A DNA stretch of 64,000 nucleotides, taken from positions 1,178,001 to 1,242,000 of the forward strand of contig NZ_AP021875.1 in NCBI RefSeq assembly GCF_009688965.1, written 5' to 3'. A program made the position numbers and the translations under genes. This document shows, piece after piece, positions 44,888-54,931 of the stretch (position 1 is the first letter of the stretch; each line of letters starts with the position of its first letter). This stretch comes from Desulfosarcina widdelii. Its GTDB lineage: Bacteria; Desulfobacterota; Desulfobacteria; Desulfobacterales; Desulfosarcinaceae. The notes beneath the pieces were generated by a model, which saw only the letters and a program-made list of their open reading frames with translations, was not told the origin of the DNA and ran no database searches.

Positions 44888-45657
44888 TGTAAATCCTTTT
44901 TGAGAGGTTTTGTGATAGGTGCGGACCCTTCCCTGAACTCCCGGAATTCCCCATTATCGATCCGACATCGCTCCTCACGAACAATGCCGTCTGCTTCCTC
45001 GAAATAGGCGTCGAGGCCTACAGCCGTTTTTTGCATGTTATGATATCTGAAACCGCCGATAAGCGCATCAATTGTATACAACCTGGCGTATCGGAAAAAC
45101 CGGATCCAGAGTTCAAAGTCTCCGGCATACTGTAACCCAGCATCTAGGTGACCACCAGCCCTTTCCCATAAAGAACGCCTCCAGAATGTGCTCTCCTGTT
45201 GTATACAGCATTTGCGGTAAGCACCACCCAGATACTTTTTCCTTGACCAGACAGGCAACGTGTCGAAAACTTTTATCGTCTTCCCATGTTCATCATAAGC
45301 AGTGGGCCTTCCTGTTATCCATTCGACAGTTGGATGCTCCTGAAATACTTCTGCAACGATACTGAATGCGCCAAGATGATATTTGTCATCAGCATTGATC
45401 CAGGCCATAACATCGCCATTTGTCCTGGCAAACCCCTCCTGTATGGCCTCAAACTGACCACCGTCCGGCTCGCTGCGCCAGTATTTGATCTGTTTTTCAT
45501 GGCGCCGGATAATATCAACAGACCCGTCCCTGCTTCCGCCGTCGATTACCACATATTCCACATTCGGATAATCCTGCCCGACAACCGAGCGGATGCATTC
45601 GTCCAGAAAGCGGCCTTGATTATAGGAAGGTGTGACAATCGAAATTAACGGCGACAT
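44860..45657 (-). CDS. GT2 family glycosyltransferase
   Basis: 265 residues with LISIVTPSYNQGRFLDECIR, VVIDGGSRDGSVDII and GDVMAWINADDKYHLGAFSI containing the N-A-D-D metal site, then TFWRRSLWERAGG. A typical surface-polysaccharide GT2. Starts 2 nt after the methyltransferase stop, overlaps the next gene by 28 bp. Confidence 0.88.
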   Translation of the reverse strand: MSPLISIVTPSYNQGRFLDECIRSVVGQDYPNVEYVVIDGGSRDGSVDIIRRHEKQIKYWRSEPDGGQFEAIQEGFARTNGDVMAWINADDKYHLGAFSIVAEVFQEHPTVEWITGRPTAYDEHGKTIKVFDTLPVWSRKKYLGGAYRKCCIQQESTFWRRSLWERAGGHLDAGLQYAGDFELWIRFFRYARLYTIDALIGGFRYHNMQKTAVGLDAYFEEADGIVREERCRIDNGEFREFREGSAPITKPLKKDLQCADSCAPH

Positions 45658-45659
45658 CT

Positions 45660-46406
45660 TTATCTCATTTTTTGCATCAAAATGTTATATGAAAACGGTT
45701 TCCCGAAGGCCGCATACTCTTTTTGGGTAATATCCCGCCAGCATGAATCGTATGCCTCTTCCGTCATCATATAAATGTTGCCATCAGCCAACAACTCCTG
45801 AAACGGGACAAAACGATTCAGCGTCACTGACTTTTCAAACAGAAACTTCAAAATCGGACTGCTCCAGACAAATTCATTCTTGATGACAAGATCAAGGCAA
45901 TGCAGAGACAATGCACCTGGAGCCATCACTCTCTCCATGTCCATCAGGATATCGGCAAACGTTATGCCACGGTCCTCCCTAATATGCTCCAAGACGGATA
46001 TAGAAAATACAAAATCAAAATACTGTTCTTTCAACATGGGGTTGAAATTGCCGATATAGTCCTTTACCAAACGGTTTCCCTTCTCATCCGACGCTTTAAC
46101 AGGGCCGTTGCCGAGGCCTTCATATTTATCGATGTTCCAGCATTCATATTCGGCAGTCAAGCTTCCAAGCACACGCGAATCGCCGCCGCCGATTTCCAAC
46201 ACCCGGCTCCCTGGTGAAACATTTTCGATAACAAACCCATATACAAGAAGATCCTGGTAGCATTTAAGGTCGCACACGGAGAAATCAACATGACATCCAT
46301 ACAGTCCCACTGCGCAGGCTGCCAGACAAGCCAAGTGCGTCTTTTTTGAATATGTATAGCCGTCGAAACATCCCGGCGATATTTTCATTTTCAAATTATC
46401 GTTCAT
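45660..46406 (-). CDS. SAM-dependent methyltransferase
   Basis: 248 residues. Motif I SRVLEIGGGDSRVLGSL and a later FDFVFSISVLEHIREDRGIT show a class I methyltransferase fold. Three Cys occur at the N-terminus (residues 27-44). Substrate unknown; a sugar hydroxyl or N-group is plausible from the neighbours. Confidence 0.83.
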   Translation of the reverse strand: MNDNLKMKISPGCFDGYTYSKKTHLACLAACAVGLYGCHVDFSVCDLKCYQDLLVYGFVIENVSPGSRVLEIGGGDSRVLGSLTAEYECWNIDKYEGLGNGPVKASDEKGNRLVKDYIGNFNPMLKEQYFDFVFSISVLEHIREDRGITFADILMDMERVMAPGALSLHCLDLVIKNEFVWSSPILKFLFEKSVTLNRFVPFQELLADGNIYMMTEEAYDSCWRDITQKEYAAFGKPFSYNILMQKMR

Positions 46407-46471
46407 TATTCATTGGCTTAAGGCGGGGTTCTGCAACTCTTCGATCAGAAAATGCTGGGTATTCGCATTTT

Positions 46472-47203
46472 TTATTCGAAATAGTCAGGATGGGTTTGCA
46501 AATAATATTCAATGAAATCTATATCAAATTCCGTATGCACATCCATTGATTCGATTTCTTCGATTTCATAATAATAACGCATCGGCCGCCCGGTGACAGT
46601 CAAACGCGGATTTTGAAAAAAAGTGTTCAACAGCGGCTTATATGTTTTTGGGTAATATTGCCGGTTAAGACCTGGATCGTTCCATACGGGGAAAAGGTAA
46701 CCTTCCTCGTGAGCAAGCATCAGTTGCTCATAGCTTCGTGCTGCAGGAACGACCATCGGTAATTTGTTTTCCTTCATTGTACGAAACATTCCCTGATATG
46801 TTTTACTTCGGACCATGCAGTTATTGCAATTCATACTGAATGAATAATCAGAGAGCAACCTGAAGGCCGACCCCCAGTTCCCATTGAATTTTGGGATGTC
46901 CAGATTGAGGTCGGACGCGACATGTTCTGCAATTATTTTCCAAGCTTTCTGTAGACTGAATTCTTTATCATTATAACTAATCAGATATCGTGGACGAGGC
47001 ACCACCCGCCAACCTGTTTCCAGCGCGGTGTCCGCGATTTTGTCATCTTCAGTGAACACATAATGGTAATCTACTGTTCCGCTTTTTTTCAGTTCCGTGA
47101 GGGGATAATGAATAAGCGGCTTACCGAGAACCGGGTATTTGTTTTTCCCTGGCAGCGTTGACCCCTTCCCCCTTGCCCAAGTGACACCGATTGTCATACT
47201 CAT
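46472..47203 (-). CDS. CMP-sugar (NeuA-like) cytidylyltransferase
   Basis: An activating enzyme of the sialic-acid cytidylyltransferase family: ARGKGSTLPGKNKYPVLGKP matches the CTP-binding signature (ARGGSKGIPGKN), followed by PLIHYPLTELKKSG and VFTEDDKIADTA. The frame is open up to 47347, but residues before MSMTIGVTWARG have no family resemblance; the ATG at 47203 or 47197 is preferred. Works logically with the NeuB-type synthase at 56128 to give a CMP-activated nonulosonic acid. Confidence 0.82.
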   Translation of the reverse strand: MSMTIGVTWARGKGSTLPGKNKYPVLGKPLIHYPLTELKKSGTVDYHYVFTEDDKIADTALETGWRVVPRPRYLISYNDKEFSLQKAWKIIAEHVASDLNLDIPKFNGNWGSAFRLLSDYSFSMNCNNCMVRSKTYQGMFRTMKENKLPMVVPAARSYEQLMLAHEEGYLFPVWNDPGLNRQYYPKTYKPLLNTFFQNPRLTVTGRPMRYYYEIEEIESMDVHTEFDIDFIEYYLQTHPDYFE

Positions 47204-47277
47204 TTCTACCACTCTCTCTAATTCCTTCGGCAATGAGGCATTGGCCAGAATGGCCGAACATGAATTTCGTCTCTTTT

Positions 47278-48315
47278 TTATCTCTGGATACCCCCGGACC
47301 ACAAGCAAATCATGGCGTACTTGGACAATTGAACAGACATGGCCCACCTGTTCCTGATCCGATCATTTCTGTTATTCAAAAGAAAAAAAATAATATAAAA
47401 AAACGCATATACTGGTTTCTCGCTTTTTTGCATAATATCTTTCAGGAAATAAACGATGGAATTTATGGTCTGCCGGTTGTACCGGTATGCATGCAGCCTG
47501 TTCGCATGGTTCCAGATTTCAACATAGGACAAATTGTGCTCTCTCATCCACATCTCAGAATCATCCGGAGTCCATCCCGCAGTGGAAACACCCTTTCCGG
47601 TTAGCCGGTAAGCAGCCATAGGTTCATCAATAAAATAAAAATCACCAAACTGCCCAAGAATAAACGAAAGAGCGACGTCTCCGAAAGCGATCTTGTTAAA
47701 CCAATCAGGGAAAAAGCGATCGTCGACCAAATTTCGGAACATGAGTGTTCTTGACTTCAAACGAAGCCTGTTTTCGAAAATTTCTTTAACTGATGCGACT
47801 TTCCTCGGATAATAGCCGTGGCCTTTTTTCGGCGTTCCGACATTCCTGATTCCATTCTCGTACCGATGCTCATGCCAGTGATGGCAGGCGACAACATTAT
47901 CGTCTCTTTCAAGTATGTCGACCTGTTTCTGCAATTTATCATGATCGGTCCAATAGTCGTCGCCTGGCAGCAAAGCAATGTATTTTCCACGGGAATTTCT
48001 CACATTATTCAGGAAATTCGAGCGCCCAGTCGGTCGGCCATTTACATATATTACGTCTTCTCTACTGTTCTGAAATACACGGATTTTGCCTGGATATTTT
48101 TCGGCATATTCCAAACAAATTTCTCGCGTTCCATCAGTCGAACCGTCTTCACCTAAAAGAATTTCAAATTCAAAATCCGTATTCTGCATTAGAATACTAT
48201 CGACCGCCTGTCGGATATACTGGGCATGCTGATACGTTTGCACACAAACTGAAACCAGAATACCGTCGTAATCCTTTCTATTCTTCGGCACCACTGCACC
48301 GCAACGGGTCACCAT
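47278..48315 (-). CDS. GT2 family glycosyltransferase
   Basis: 345 residues: ILVSVCVQTYQHAQYIRQAV, EILLGEDGSTDGTREICLEY, KYIALLPGDDYWTDHDKLQK (GT-A DxD region), and a hydrophobic stretch near the end (VYAFFYIIFFLL) that may touch the membrane. It is preceded by the WbqC gene with a 3-nt gap. Confidence 0.85.
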   Translation of the reverse strand: MVTRCGAVVPKNRKDYDGILVSVCVQTYQHAQYIRQAVDSILMQNTDFEFEILLGEDGSTDGTREICLEYAEKYPGKIRVFQNSREDVIYVNGRPTGRSNFLNNVRNSRGKYIALLPGDDYWTDHDKLQKQVDILERDDNVVACHHWHEHRYENGIRNVGTPKKGHGYYPRKVASVKEIFENRLRLKSRTLMFRNLVDDRFFPDWFNKIAFGDVALSFILGQFGDFYFIDEPMAAYRLTGKGVSTAGWTPDDSEMWMREHNLSYVEIWNHANRLHAYRYNRQTINSIVYFLKDIMQKSEKPVYAFFYIIFFLLNNRNDRIRNRWAMSVQLSKYAMICLWSGGIQR

Positions 48316-48318
48316 TTC

Positions 48319-49059
48319 CTACAAGTCACCTAAGATACTGGGTTTAGAAAAAATAGCTTTAAATATTTCCTCTGGAGCATTCCACATCATGACATCGATA
48401 ATAGATAAGGCGTCTTCAAATTTATACGGATCGCAGTTATATCTGAATGAAAAAAATTCGGTAAACTTCAAATCGATTCCGGCAAGATCCCATTCTTCCT
48501 GTCGAAAGATACCCCTGCCACCGGGGGGATTGATATATGCCTCTGCGCCGAGTTGCCGAGAAATTTCCAGCGCCCACTGTCCGGGATGAACAATCCCCCC
48601 CAACTCCAGCTCCATTTTTGAACATAATTCCCACTCAAAAGGCAACCCGATGTAACGGCATACAGCTGCAAGGGCTGAGATATTAAGATCCACAAGCAAG
48701 TTTGATCTGGACTTTAGAAACGCGTCTTCAACTATTGCTTTTACATGGTGGAAATATGGTGCTCTTTTTTTATAGTGCTCCACCTGGGCTAAAATCAGAT
48801 CCAGCGCGGAAGGAATATCTTTAACGCGAATGTCCTGAATTCTTGCTTCCCGCGGAGCCTTTTCAACCGGCACATGCACATACTGCCAGCTCGTGTCTGA
48901 TCGGTTTGAATTCGGCGGACGCAAAATGCGATTCCGGTTCATCCAGCTTTTCCGCTTATACTGGCAGACATCGAATACAACCCATCTATCCGCCCTGCTG
49001 ATCAATTCAAAATACCCTATATAAGGGAAAAAATAAGGCTGCATTATGCCAAGTCTCAT
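48319..49059 (-). CDS. WbqC-family protein
   Basis: About 246 residues with the family start MRLGIMQPYFFPYIGYFELI, then WVVFDVCQYKRKSWMNRNRI and GLPFEWELCSKMEL. WbqC proteins occur in O-antigen and surface-glycan clusters, with unclear chemistry. The start at 49059 (ATGA overlap with the DegT stop) is preferred over the open ATG at 49110, which would sit inside the DegT gene. Its conserved position beside aminotransferases supports a role in amino-sugar modification. Confidence 0.87.
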   Translation of the reverse strand: MRLGIMQPYFFPYIGYFELISRADRWVVFDVCQYKRKSWMNRNRILRPPNSNRSDTSWQYVHVPVEKAPREARIQDIRVKDIPSALDLILAQVEHYKKRAPYFHHVKAIVEDAFLKSRSNLLVDLNISALAAVCRYIGLPFEWELCSKMELELGGIVHPGQWALEISRQLGAEAYINPPGGRGIFRQEEWDLAGIDLKFTEFFSFRYNCDPYKFEDALSIIDVMMWNAPEEIFKAIFSKPSILGDL

Positions 49060-50276
49060 GAATTGACCCCGGAAATCCGATTGTGTATCTTTGACGCGTT
49101 TTTCTCGCAAAATCTTAGAAACTCACATAGTCGAGCCACATCCTCAATGGACACGGATTGCCCTACAGGAAGCTGCATAAGCCTGCCACATAAAAAGTCC
49201 GTTGCAGGCAGCTTATCGATGCATTCGGCATATTGTTTGGAGAATGGCAGTGTTCGATGCACACCGGGCATGAAATATCTTCTGGCCAAGACATTCTCCG
49301 TTTCAAGAATCCGCACGACTTCATCCCTATTCAGGCCGAATGTTTCCGGCTCCACATCGACAACCAGATACTGGTAATTGTTTTGTTCATTTTCGTCGAA
49401 ACTTGCGGGGAGAGAGATCCCTTCGATACCTGAAAGGTTGCTGCTGTATGCATAATAGAGGGCCTTGTTCCTTTCGCGGTTGGCCGGAAAGTCCTCAAGG
49501 CTCAACAATCCCATCACGGCCTGTGCTTCCGACATCTTGCCATTGATCCTCACCGGCACGGGAGTATAACTTTCATTGGCATGAAAATTTCTCATAGTTC
49601 TCAGTTTATCGGCCATCAGGTCATCGTTGGTTGCTGCAAAACCTCCCTCGGCAGCATTGAGCACCTTTGTCGCATGCATGGAAAACACTTCAACGTCACC
49701 ATGGTTGCCAACCATAATACCACGATGGGAACACCCAAAAGCATGCGCTGCATCGAAAAAAAGAGCAAGCTTGTTTTCGCTTGCCAGCGTTTCCAGTTGC
49801 CGCGTATCGCATGGGCGACCCCACAAATGAACGCCAAGTATTGCACATGTATTCGAATTGATGAGCTGTGCCGCCTTTTGTGGTGAAATATTATGCGTGG
49901 CCGGATCGACATCGCAAAACACAGGTTTCAGACCGGCCCATACGAGTGTTTGAACAGTAGCGATGAAGGTGAAGGCTGGAACAATCACTTCGCCCTGGAG
50001 CCCAAGGCAACGGGCTGCCATCATGAGCGATATCGTTCCATTGGTCATGCATACAATATGCTTTACTTTCAAGAAATCTGCAAGGCGATCTTCAAGCTCA
50101 TTCACCTTGGGCCCATGATTGGTAAAAAAAACTCTGTCAAATATTCCCTGGAATTCTTTCTTGAAGTGTTCCCAGTCTGGGAGGTTGATCTGACCGACAT
50201 GTTTGTGGTCCTTGAACAGCGGCGCGCCCCCGAATACCGCAAGGTCGTCCGTTGTTTTTTTATGGTCCGCCGTCAT
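49056..50276 (-). CDS. DegT/DnrJ/EryC1/StrS aminotransferase 1
   Basis: PLP-dependent sugar aminotransferase of 406 residues. Landmarks: VKHIVCMTNGTISLMMAARC, EVIVPAFTFIATVQT, ALFFDAAHAFGCSHRG and the PLP Lys204 in FSMHATKVLNAAEGGFAATN. Makes an amino group on a nucleotide-activated keto-sugar. Overlaps the second DegT gene and WbqC by 4 bp each. Confidence 0.93.
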   Translation of the reverse strand: MTADHKKTTDDLAVFGGAPLFKDHKHVGQINLPDWEHFKKEFQGIFDRVFFTNHGPKVNELEDRLADFLKVKHIVCMTNGTISLMMAARCLGLQGEVIVPAFTFIATVQTLVWAGLKPVFCDVDPATHNISPQKAAQLINSNTCAILGVHLWGRPCDTRQLETLASENKLALFFDAAHAFGCSHRGIMVGNHGDVEVFSMHATKVLNAAEGGFAATNDDLMADKLRTMRNFHANESYTPVPVRINGKMSEAQAVMGLLSLEDFPANRERNKALYYAYSSNLSGIEGISLPASFDENEQNNYQYLVVDVEPETFGLNRDEVVRILETENVLARRYFMPGVHRTLPFSKQYAECIDKLPATDFLCGRLMQLPVGQSVSIEDVARLCEFLRFCEKNASKIHNRISGVNS

Positions 50277-51466
50277 AATTTCTCTGAAATTTCTCCATCA
50301 TTGTCCTTTATGAAACGAAACAGATCAGCAATGCGCCGAATTGTCTCTTCATCAACGAAACGACCGACAGGCATCGACACAAATCTTTTGGACAGTCGTT
50401 CCGTGTTTGGCAGAGCAGGCCGATCCTTTATCATGGGTATCTGATGCGACAAGTGTAGCGGCAGTGAATAATAAGGCTTCACATAAGCGTTTTCTTTTGT
50501 GCATATCTGGCAGATTTCGTCTCTTGACAGCCGCCAGGCCGAATCAACCTCGAAAATAACGAAGCTATAATTATACTGCGCCCCATCTCTGTATTGTAAT
50601 ATACTGCATCCCGTCATATCTTTAAAATAATCTCGATACAAATCATAGCGGTGTTTATTTTGCTGAACAACGCCCTCAACTTTTTCCAAAGAAGCCAGCG
50701 CCAAGGCTGCATGAATTTCATTTAATTTCCCATTCAGCCCGAAGCACGAAATCTTATCTTTTGAAGCAAATCCAAATGTGCTTATTTTATGTAATTTTCT
50801 GGCCAAACCGGGATCATTGGTTGTGATGTACCCCCCCTCAAAGCCATTGATAAGCTTGGTGGCATGAAGAGAAAAAATTTCAGCATTCCCGAATCCTCCA
50901 ATCCTTTTCCCATGATATGTACAGTGAACCCCGTATACAGCATCAAAAATAAGCGGAATTTGTCTTTCTCCTGCTATTTCTTCAATCTCATTTATTGCGC
51001 AGGGGCTATTTACTTGGTGGACACCGATTATTGCTACGGTATCGCTATTGACGCTCCGTCTGATCGCTTCGATATCGATTGTATGTGTTTCAAGATCACT
51101 GTCGCAGAACACAGGCGTAAGATTGTTCCATATTGGCAAATGTGGAAGGCCCGCATATGTAAAAGCCGGAATAATAACGTTTTTCCCCTTCCGGATCTGC
51201 AGGCATGCCTCGATAAGCGCTAAAGTAGCGATACAGGCATTGCAGAAAGTCACACAAAATTCAACGTTATGATATTCACACAATTTTTTTTCTAAAAGAC
51301 GTACGTTTGGACCAAAGTTTGTAATCCTCCTGTTCAGAAAACTGTCTTTAACGTATTTGAAAAAGGTGGCGGGAGAACCGGCGTCAAGCTGGCCCCTGGG
51401 ACGAACTTGTGTGAATACAGGTTCACCGCCGAAAATCGCCAGATCTTCTACTTTTTGTTTCATCAC
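50273..51466 (-). CDS. DegT/DnrJ/EryC1/StrS aminotransferase 2
   Basis: A second sugar aminotransferase (397 residues) with the same layout: GKNVIIPAFTYAGLPHLPIW, PLIFDAVYGVHCTYHGKRIG and the PLP Lys204 in SLHATKLINGFEGGYITTN. Sequence similarity between the pair is clear but not high, so they probably act on different positions or intermediates. Overlaps the first by 4 bp and lies 6 nt from the sulfotransferase gene. Confidence 0.92.
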   Translation of the reverse strand: MMKQKVEDLAIFGGEPVFTQVRPRGQLDAGSPATFFKYVKDSFLNRRITNFGPNVRLLEKKLCEYHNVEFCVTFCNACIATLALIEACLQIRKGKNVIIPAFTYAGLPHLPIWNNLTPVFCDSDLETHTIDIEAIRRSVNSDTVAIIGVHQVNSPCAINEIEEIAGERQIPLIFDAVYGVHCTYHGKRIGGFGNAEIFSLHATKLINGFEGGYITTNDPGLARKLHKISTFGFASKDKISCFGLNGKLNEIHAALALASLEKVEGVVQQNKHRYDLYRDYFKDMTGCSILQYRDGAQYNYSFVIFEVDSAWRLSRDEICQICTKENAYVKPYYSLPLHLSHQIPMIKDRPALPNTERLSKRFVSMPVGRFVDEETIRRIADLFRFIKDNDGEISEKL

Positions 51467-51472
51467 AGGCGT

Positions 51473-52285
51473 CTATAAAAATCGTTCCATGGGAGTGCCA
51501 CGCACCTCCGACAGGATTTCACGGGCTATATCTTTGGACAAAGCCTGTTCCCACCGGTTCATTACGGTTTTATCCTTAAAAACAGAACGCTTATGGTCGC
51601 AGTGTCTTTTCTGCGACTCAATCAGGAAGCTTCCGGTCTGCTCTGTCCAGGCAAGCCCTGTTCTTTCGAAAATCGGCTTGATCACACGCTTCGGATTTTG
51701 CACCAATTGATTATAGCTCAGGACAACGAACCGGTTTGGATAGTTCTTTTCATATTCCAGAAAATCCGAAGCAACACGCTTCCAGTCTTCAAACCCCCAG
51801 AATTCTTCTTCAGAAGTTTTTCTGCAGGCACCTGACCGCCAATGATGAACGGGGTCACAGTCGGCAGGAAATTCAAGCGGATTATCCAGCCATGAGTGTA
51901 AGGCTGCGCAAGGGTGCCTGACAATTCCGACAAAAAACAGGCCGGGATTTCTCTGAATTATAAATTCATTCAAATGATGAAACCGAGTCGATTTGATAAC
52001 GAGGTTATGGGGAGAATGATGTCTGTCGTTAAATTCCGGCAAAATATTCCGCCCCTGCTTCCGCAGATAGATCTGGTCCATGTATTCGGAAGGTGTCTTA
52101 TATACTCTCCTGAAAAAGTCACGCCACTCGGCAGATGTACTGCCGGAATTCATCTCATTTTTAAATTCGTATGAGAAAAGAGGACATAATTTCAATCGAA
52201 CGTCCGGGCATGACGCGAAAATTTGAGATATCCAGTTCGTTCCGGATCGGGGCATCCCGGCCAACCAGATTATCTTTTTGTACAC
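51473..52285 (-). CDS. Sulfotransferase
   Basis: 270 residues with the PAPS 5'-phosphosulfate loop WLAGMPRSGTNWISQIFASC at the N-terminus and the 3'-phosphate contact VGIVRHPCAALHSWLDN. It starts with GTG, having GGAG seven bases upstream, and overlaps the methyltransferase by 16 bp. A carbohydrate sulfotransferase is the likeliest role. Confidence 0.85.
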   Translation of the reverse strand: MYKKIIWLAGMPRSGTNWISQIFASCPDVRLKLCPLFSYEFKNEMNSGSTSAEWRDFFRRVYKTPSEYMDQIYLRKQGRNILPEFNDRHHSPHNLVIKSTRFHHLNEFIIQRNPGLFFVGIVRHPCAALHSWLDNPLEFPADCDPVHHWRSGACRKTSEEEFWGFEDWKRVASDFLEYEKNYPNRFVVLSYNQLVQNPKRVIKPIFERTGLAWTEQTGSFLIESQKRHCDHKRSVFKDKTVMNRWEQALSKDIAREILSEVRGTPMERFL

Positions 52286-52980
52286 TGCTGTTCTCCAGGT
52301 GCAAGGATTGCATCGTATCTGTAGTAGGCTGCGTAAAACTCCCTTGGCATGCTCGAAAATTCAACGGACCACCCGGTCTGCCGAGCCAGGAGACTGAATT
52401 CCGATTTCGTTCGCCACAAGCCGATGTCTGAGCTGTGGTCGTTTTCAATACCCGCCGTGTATCGCCTGTTTTCATAAAACCTGGGCATTTCATCTTTATC
52501 TGGAAGGTTGCCGACAAATAGACGCTCAAGGGAGGAGAATGTGTCGTGAAGCTTTAAAAGCAGCTCATAAGCCGATTCCCTTCTCAGGTACTGAAACGCC
52601 CCGTAACATAAAGCCTTGTTGAATCGTTCCGGGGAATGTTCTTCAGCAACATATTCCACCACATCTTTTACGATAAGAAACTCATGGCCCGGCTTTTTAA
52701 AATTCTGATTTGCGACTCCGATTAGCGGAGGGGAATAGTCTACACCAAGACCTGATCTGCATTTGCTGAAAATGTATGTACTGAGAGCACCGTTCCCGCA
52801 GCAAAGGTCCAGAACGACATCACTTCCGCAGATCTTCAGCCCCTTGCTGATCGCCTTGACGATCATATCGATCTGATCCGGTGACACCGGCGCCCCATTT
52901 ACAGTGCGCCTGACCTGGCCCCAGAAATCATCAGGGGCGCATTTTTCAGGGTGAATTTTATAGTTGAACTTTTCCGCCAT
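52270..52980 (-). CDS. SAM-dependent methyltransferase
   Basis: 236 residues with motif I SDVVLDLCCGNGALSTYIFS, GLGVDYSPPLIGVANQNF and CYGAFQYLRRE. A strong GGGGGAGGGAGAAG precedes the ATG. Overlaps the upstream sulfotransferase by 23 bp. Substrate unknown. Confidence 0.85.
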   Translation of the reverse strand: MAEKFNYKIHPEKCAPDDFWGQVRRTVNGAPVSPDQIDMIVKAISKGLKICGSDVVLDLCCGNGALSTYIFSKCRSGLGVDYSPPLIGVANQNFKKPGHEFLIVKDVVEYVAEEHSPERFNKALCYGAFQYLRRESAYELLLKLHDTFSSLERLFVGNLPDKDEMPRFYENRRYTAGIENDHSSDIGLWRTKSEFSLLARQTGWSVEFSSMPREFYAAYYRYDAILAPGEQQCTKR

Positions 52981-53980
52981 CTTCTCCCTCCCCCTTGTCC
53001 TGAATCAAGAGCCACCCGATAATAGCGGCAATTTTTTCTATTTTCAGCCCATCATACCCGTGATCATCTTTGCAGGGATCTGGCTTAAATTTGAACAGAA
53101 CGTCCCTTCCGAGATATTTACTCGCAACCCTGCTGTTTGATGCCTCATAGCTGCAAAAGACTTCATACCTCTGCTTTTCAGTCATCAAAGGTGCCTGGCT
53201 GAACAACTCGGTGCCTTCCGTCAACCGGCTCAACTCAATGAACTTTTTATGAAACAACCGCTTCTTCTCAGTTGAAACGGGAAGTCCATTCAGGATTCTC
53301 TGGAACTCGAGAAGGTCACGATTAATTCGCGTGTTAACCGGTTCAGCCGTCCATTCAAATTTCTCCGGTGACAATCCAACTATCTGAAGGAAATCGTGCC
53401 GGGTATCTCCTCCAGCCAAGTCTCCATCCTGGTAAGGTCTCACAATCAGGTGGGCATGACCAAACACCTTGGCCCAATCGTCAAGACGAGCTGCATAGTT
53501 CCACAGCAGACGGTTCTCATCAACACTTTCCAAAATTGTCCCTGTATATCCCTGTGCCTTTACCGCCTGATTGTACCAGGACACATGTGCTTCATCCTGG
53601 CGCCTGATATAAACAACCACCTTTATTGAACCCGGCGAGAATCCCGCCATATCAATCAGCCCGGCAAGGCGTTCAGGGTCCGGCAGCAGGTAAAAATTTT
53701 CACTGCTGATTATCACGCGGGACTTCGTTTTCAAGCAGTCAACCAGCGACCTGGAAATATCTTCCAAGGAAAGCGTTAGTTTTGAAGCCCACTGCGGATA
53801 TCCACCGCCCAAGAGAAAGGCCAGGTCGTGGTGGCCATATCCTCTGATGTTGACGTCCGGATACGCCCATCCCTCACGGTTCAGATTGGCACGGTTTTTA
53901 AAAAGGAATTTCTGTAATGACGTGGATCCGGTTTTGGGTCCCCCTATATGTAAAATACATATTTTACCTTTATTCTCCAT
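52958..53980 (-). CDS. Sulfotransferase (Gal-3-O-type?)
   Basis: 340 residues; the nucleotide loop is the variant CILHIGGPKTGSTSLQKFLF with PKTGST in place of PRSGT, and the 3' contact is VKVVVYIRRQDEAHVSWYNQ. This branch resembles Gal-3-O and related sulfotransferases. Shares one base (TGATG) with the stop of the next upstream sulfotransferase, so they are translationally coupled. Confidence 0.8.
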   Translation of the reverse strand: MENKGKICILHIGGPKTGSTSLQKFLFKNRANLNREGWAYPDVNIRGYGHHDLAFLLGGGYPQWASKLTLSLEDISRSLVDCLKTKSRVIISSENFYLLPDPERLAGLIDMAGFSPGSIKVVVYIRRQDEAHVSWYNQAVKAQGYTGTILESVDENRLLWNYAARLDDWAKVFGHAHLIVRPYQDGDLAGGDTRHDFLQIVGLSPEKFEWTAEPVNTRINRDLLEFQRILNGLPVSTEKKRLFHKKFIELSRLTEGTELFSQAPLMTEKQRYEVFCSYEASNSRVASKYLGRDVLFKFKPDPCKDDHGYDGLKIEKIAAIIGWLLIQDKGEGEDGGKVQL

Positions 53981-54885
53981 CAGGCACAGACCGCTTCGAT
54001 CAGATCATCATATGAATATCCAAGACTTTCAATTAATTCCGGGCCAATATTCTGCAGATACTGTTTGAAAAAATTTTTCAGCGCTGGCGTGTCCAATATC
54101 TCCCGCCATTTCTCCGCCACACATGTTCTAAACTCCCAGCGCTCATTAGAAATGCTTTGATCGCCGAACCTGCTGCTTGGAAGTTTGTGCACCAATTGCT
54201 TACCCCTGTTTTCAGGATAAGCTAACCCCAGTTTTATGAAAAGTCTTTTAAGAACCGAATCTGGCGCGGCTACCAACTCTTCATATCGAAGGGTAACCGC
54301 TTTCTTGCCGAGCAACCTAATACCGACGAAGAGTTTCTCCGGGCCAGTCAACATATCCAGAGTATAGTTTTCGTCTTGACTGAATTTTTCAAGATCCTTA
54401 TCGAACCATGTAGACAGCGCAGAAGTCATTGCTGCAAGCGGGTTTCGAAGGAGAATTATGAATCTAGCCTTCGGGAAAATGCGGTCCAGTTCCGGGATGA
54501 TATTGTAGTACCTGGGTGTTTTGTCGAGAAATATCTTTTTCCCATGAAACGCAAGCGCCCGCTCATACAAAACACTGGCCTGGGCACGAATCCCTTCAAC
54601 AAGCAGTTCATCAGAGGCTCCTATATGCGAAAGGAATCCGGCAGTAGCTTCCCGGGCCAGAGCAGCGTCATATTCGGTTATAATACCGGTTGATTTTAGA
54701 AGATAGGCCAGGTGAAGCATGATCCACGGCTCCGGCAGCGTCGCAATATCAGGATGCCCGCCTATAATCTTCTGAAGCATCGTTGAGCCGGATCTCGGCA
54801 GCGAAATCAGGAAGATTATATTGCCGCCCCGCCTGGACCATTGAACAGTTGAATTCATCAGTTCCTCACGGATTTGCATTTCCAT
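53980..54885 (-). CDS. Sulfotransferase
   Basis: 301 residues with FLISLPRSGSTMLQKIIGGH and PDIATLPEPW at the PAPS site, and FIILLRNPLAAMTSALSTWF at the 3'-phosphate site. The first gene of the run 54885-51473 in transcription order; a transposase fragment lies just upstream, which may have changed its promoter. Confidence 0.85.
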   Translation of the reverse strand: MEMQIREELMNSTVQWSRRGGNIIFLISLPRSGSTMLQKIIGGHPDIATLPEPWIMLHLAYLLKSTGIITEYDAALAREATAGFLSHIGASDELLVEGIRAQASVLYERALAFHGKKIFLDKTPRYYNIIPELDRIFPKARFIILLRNPLAAMTSALSTWFDKDLEKFSQDENYTLDMLTGPEKLFVGIRLLGKKAVTLRYEELVAAPDSVLKRLFIKLGLAYPENRGKQLVHKLPSSRFGDQSISNERWEFRTCVAEKWREILDTPALKNFFKQYLQNIGPELIESLGYSYDDLIEAVCA

Positions 54886-54931
54886 TCAAATGGAAAAGTT
54901 AAGAACATCCCTGACAATTTGAGGTAATCGT

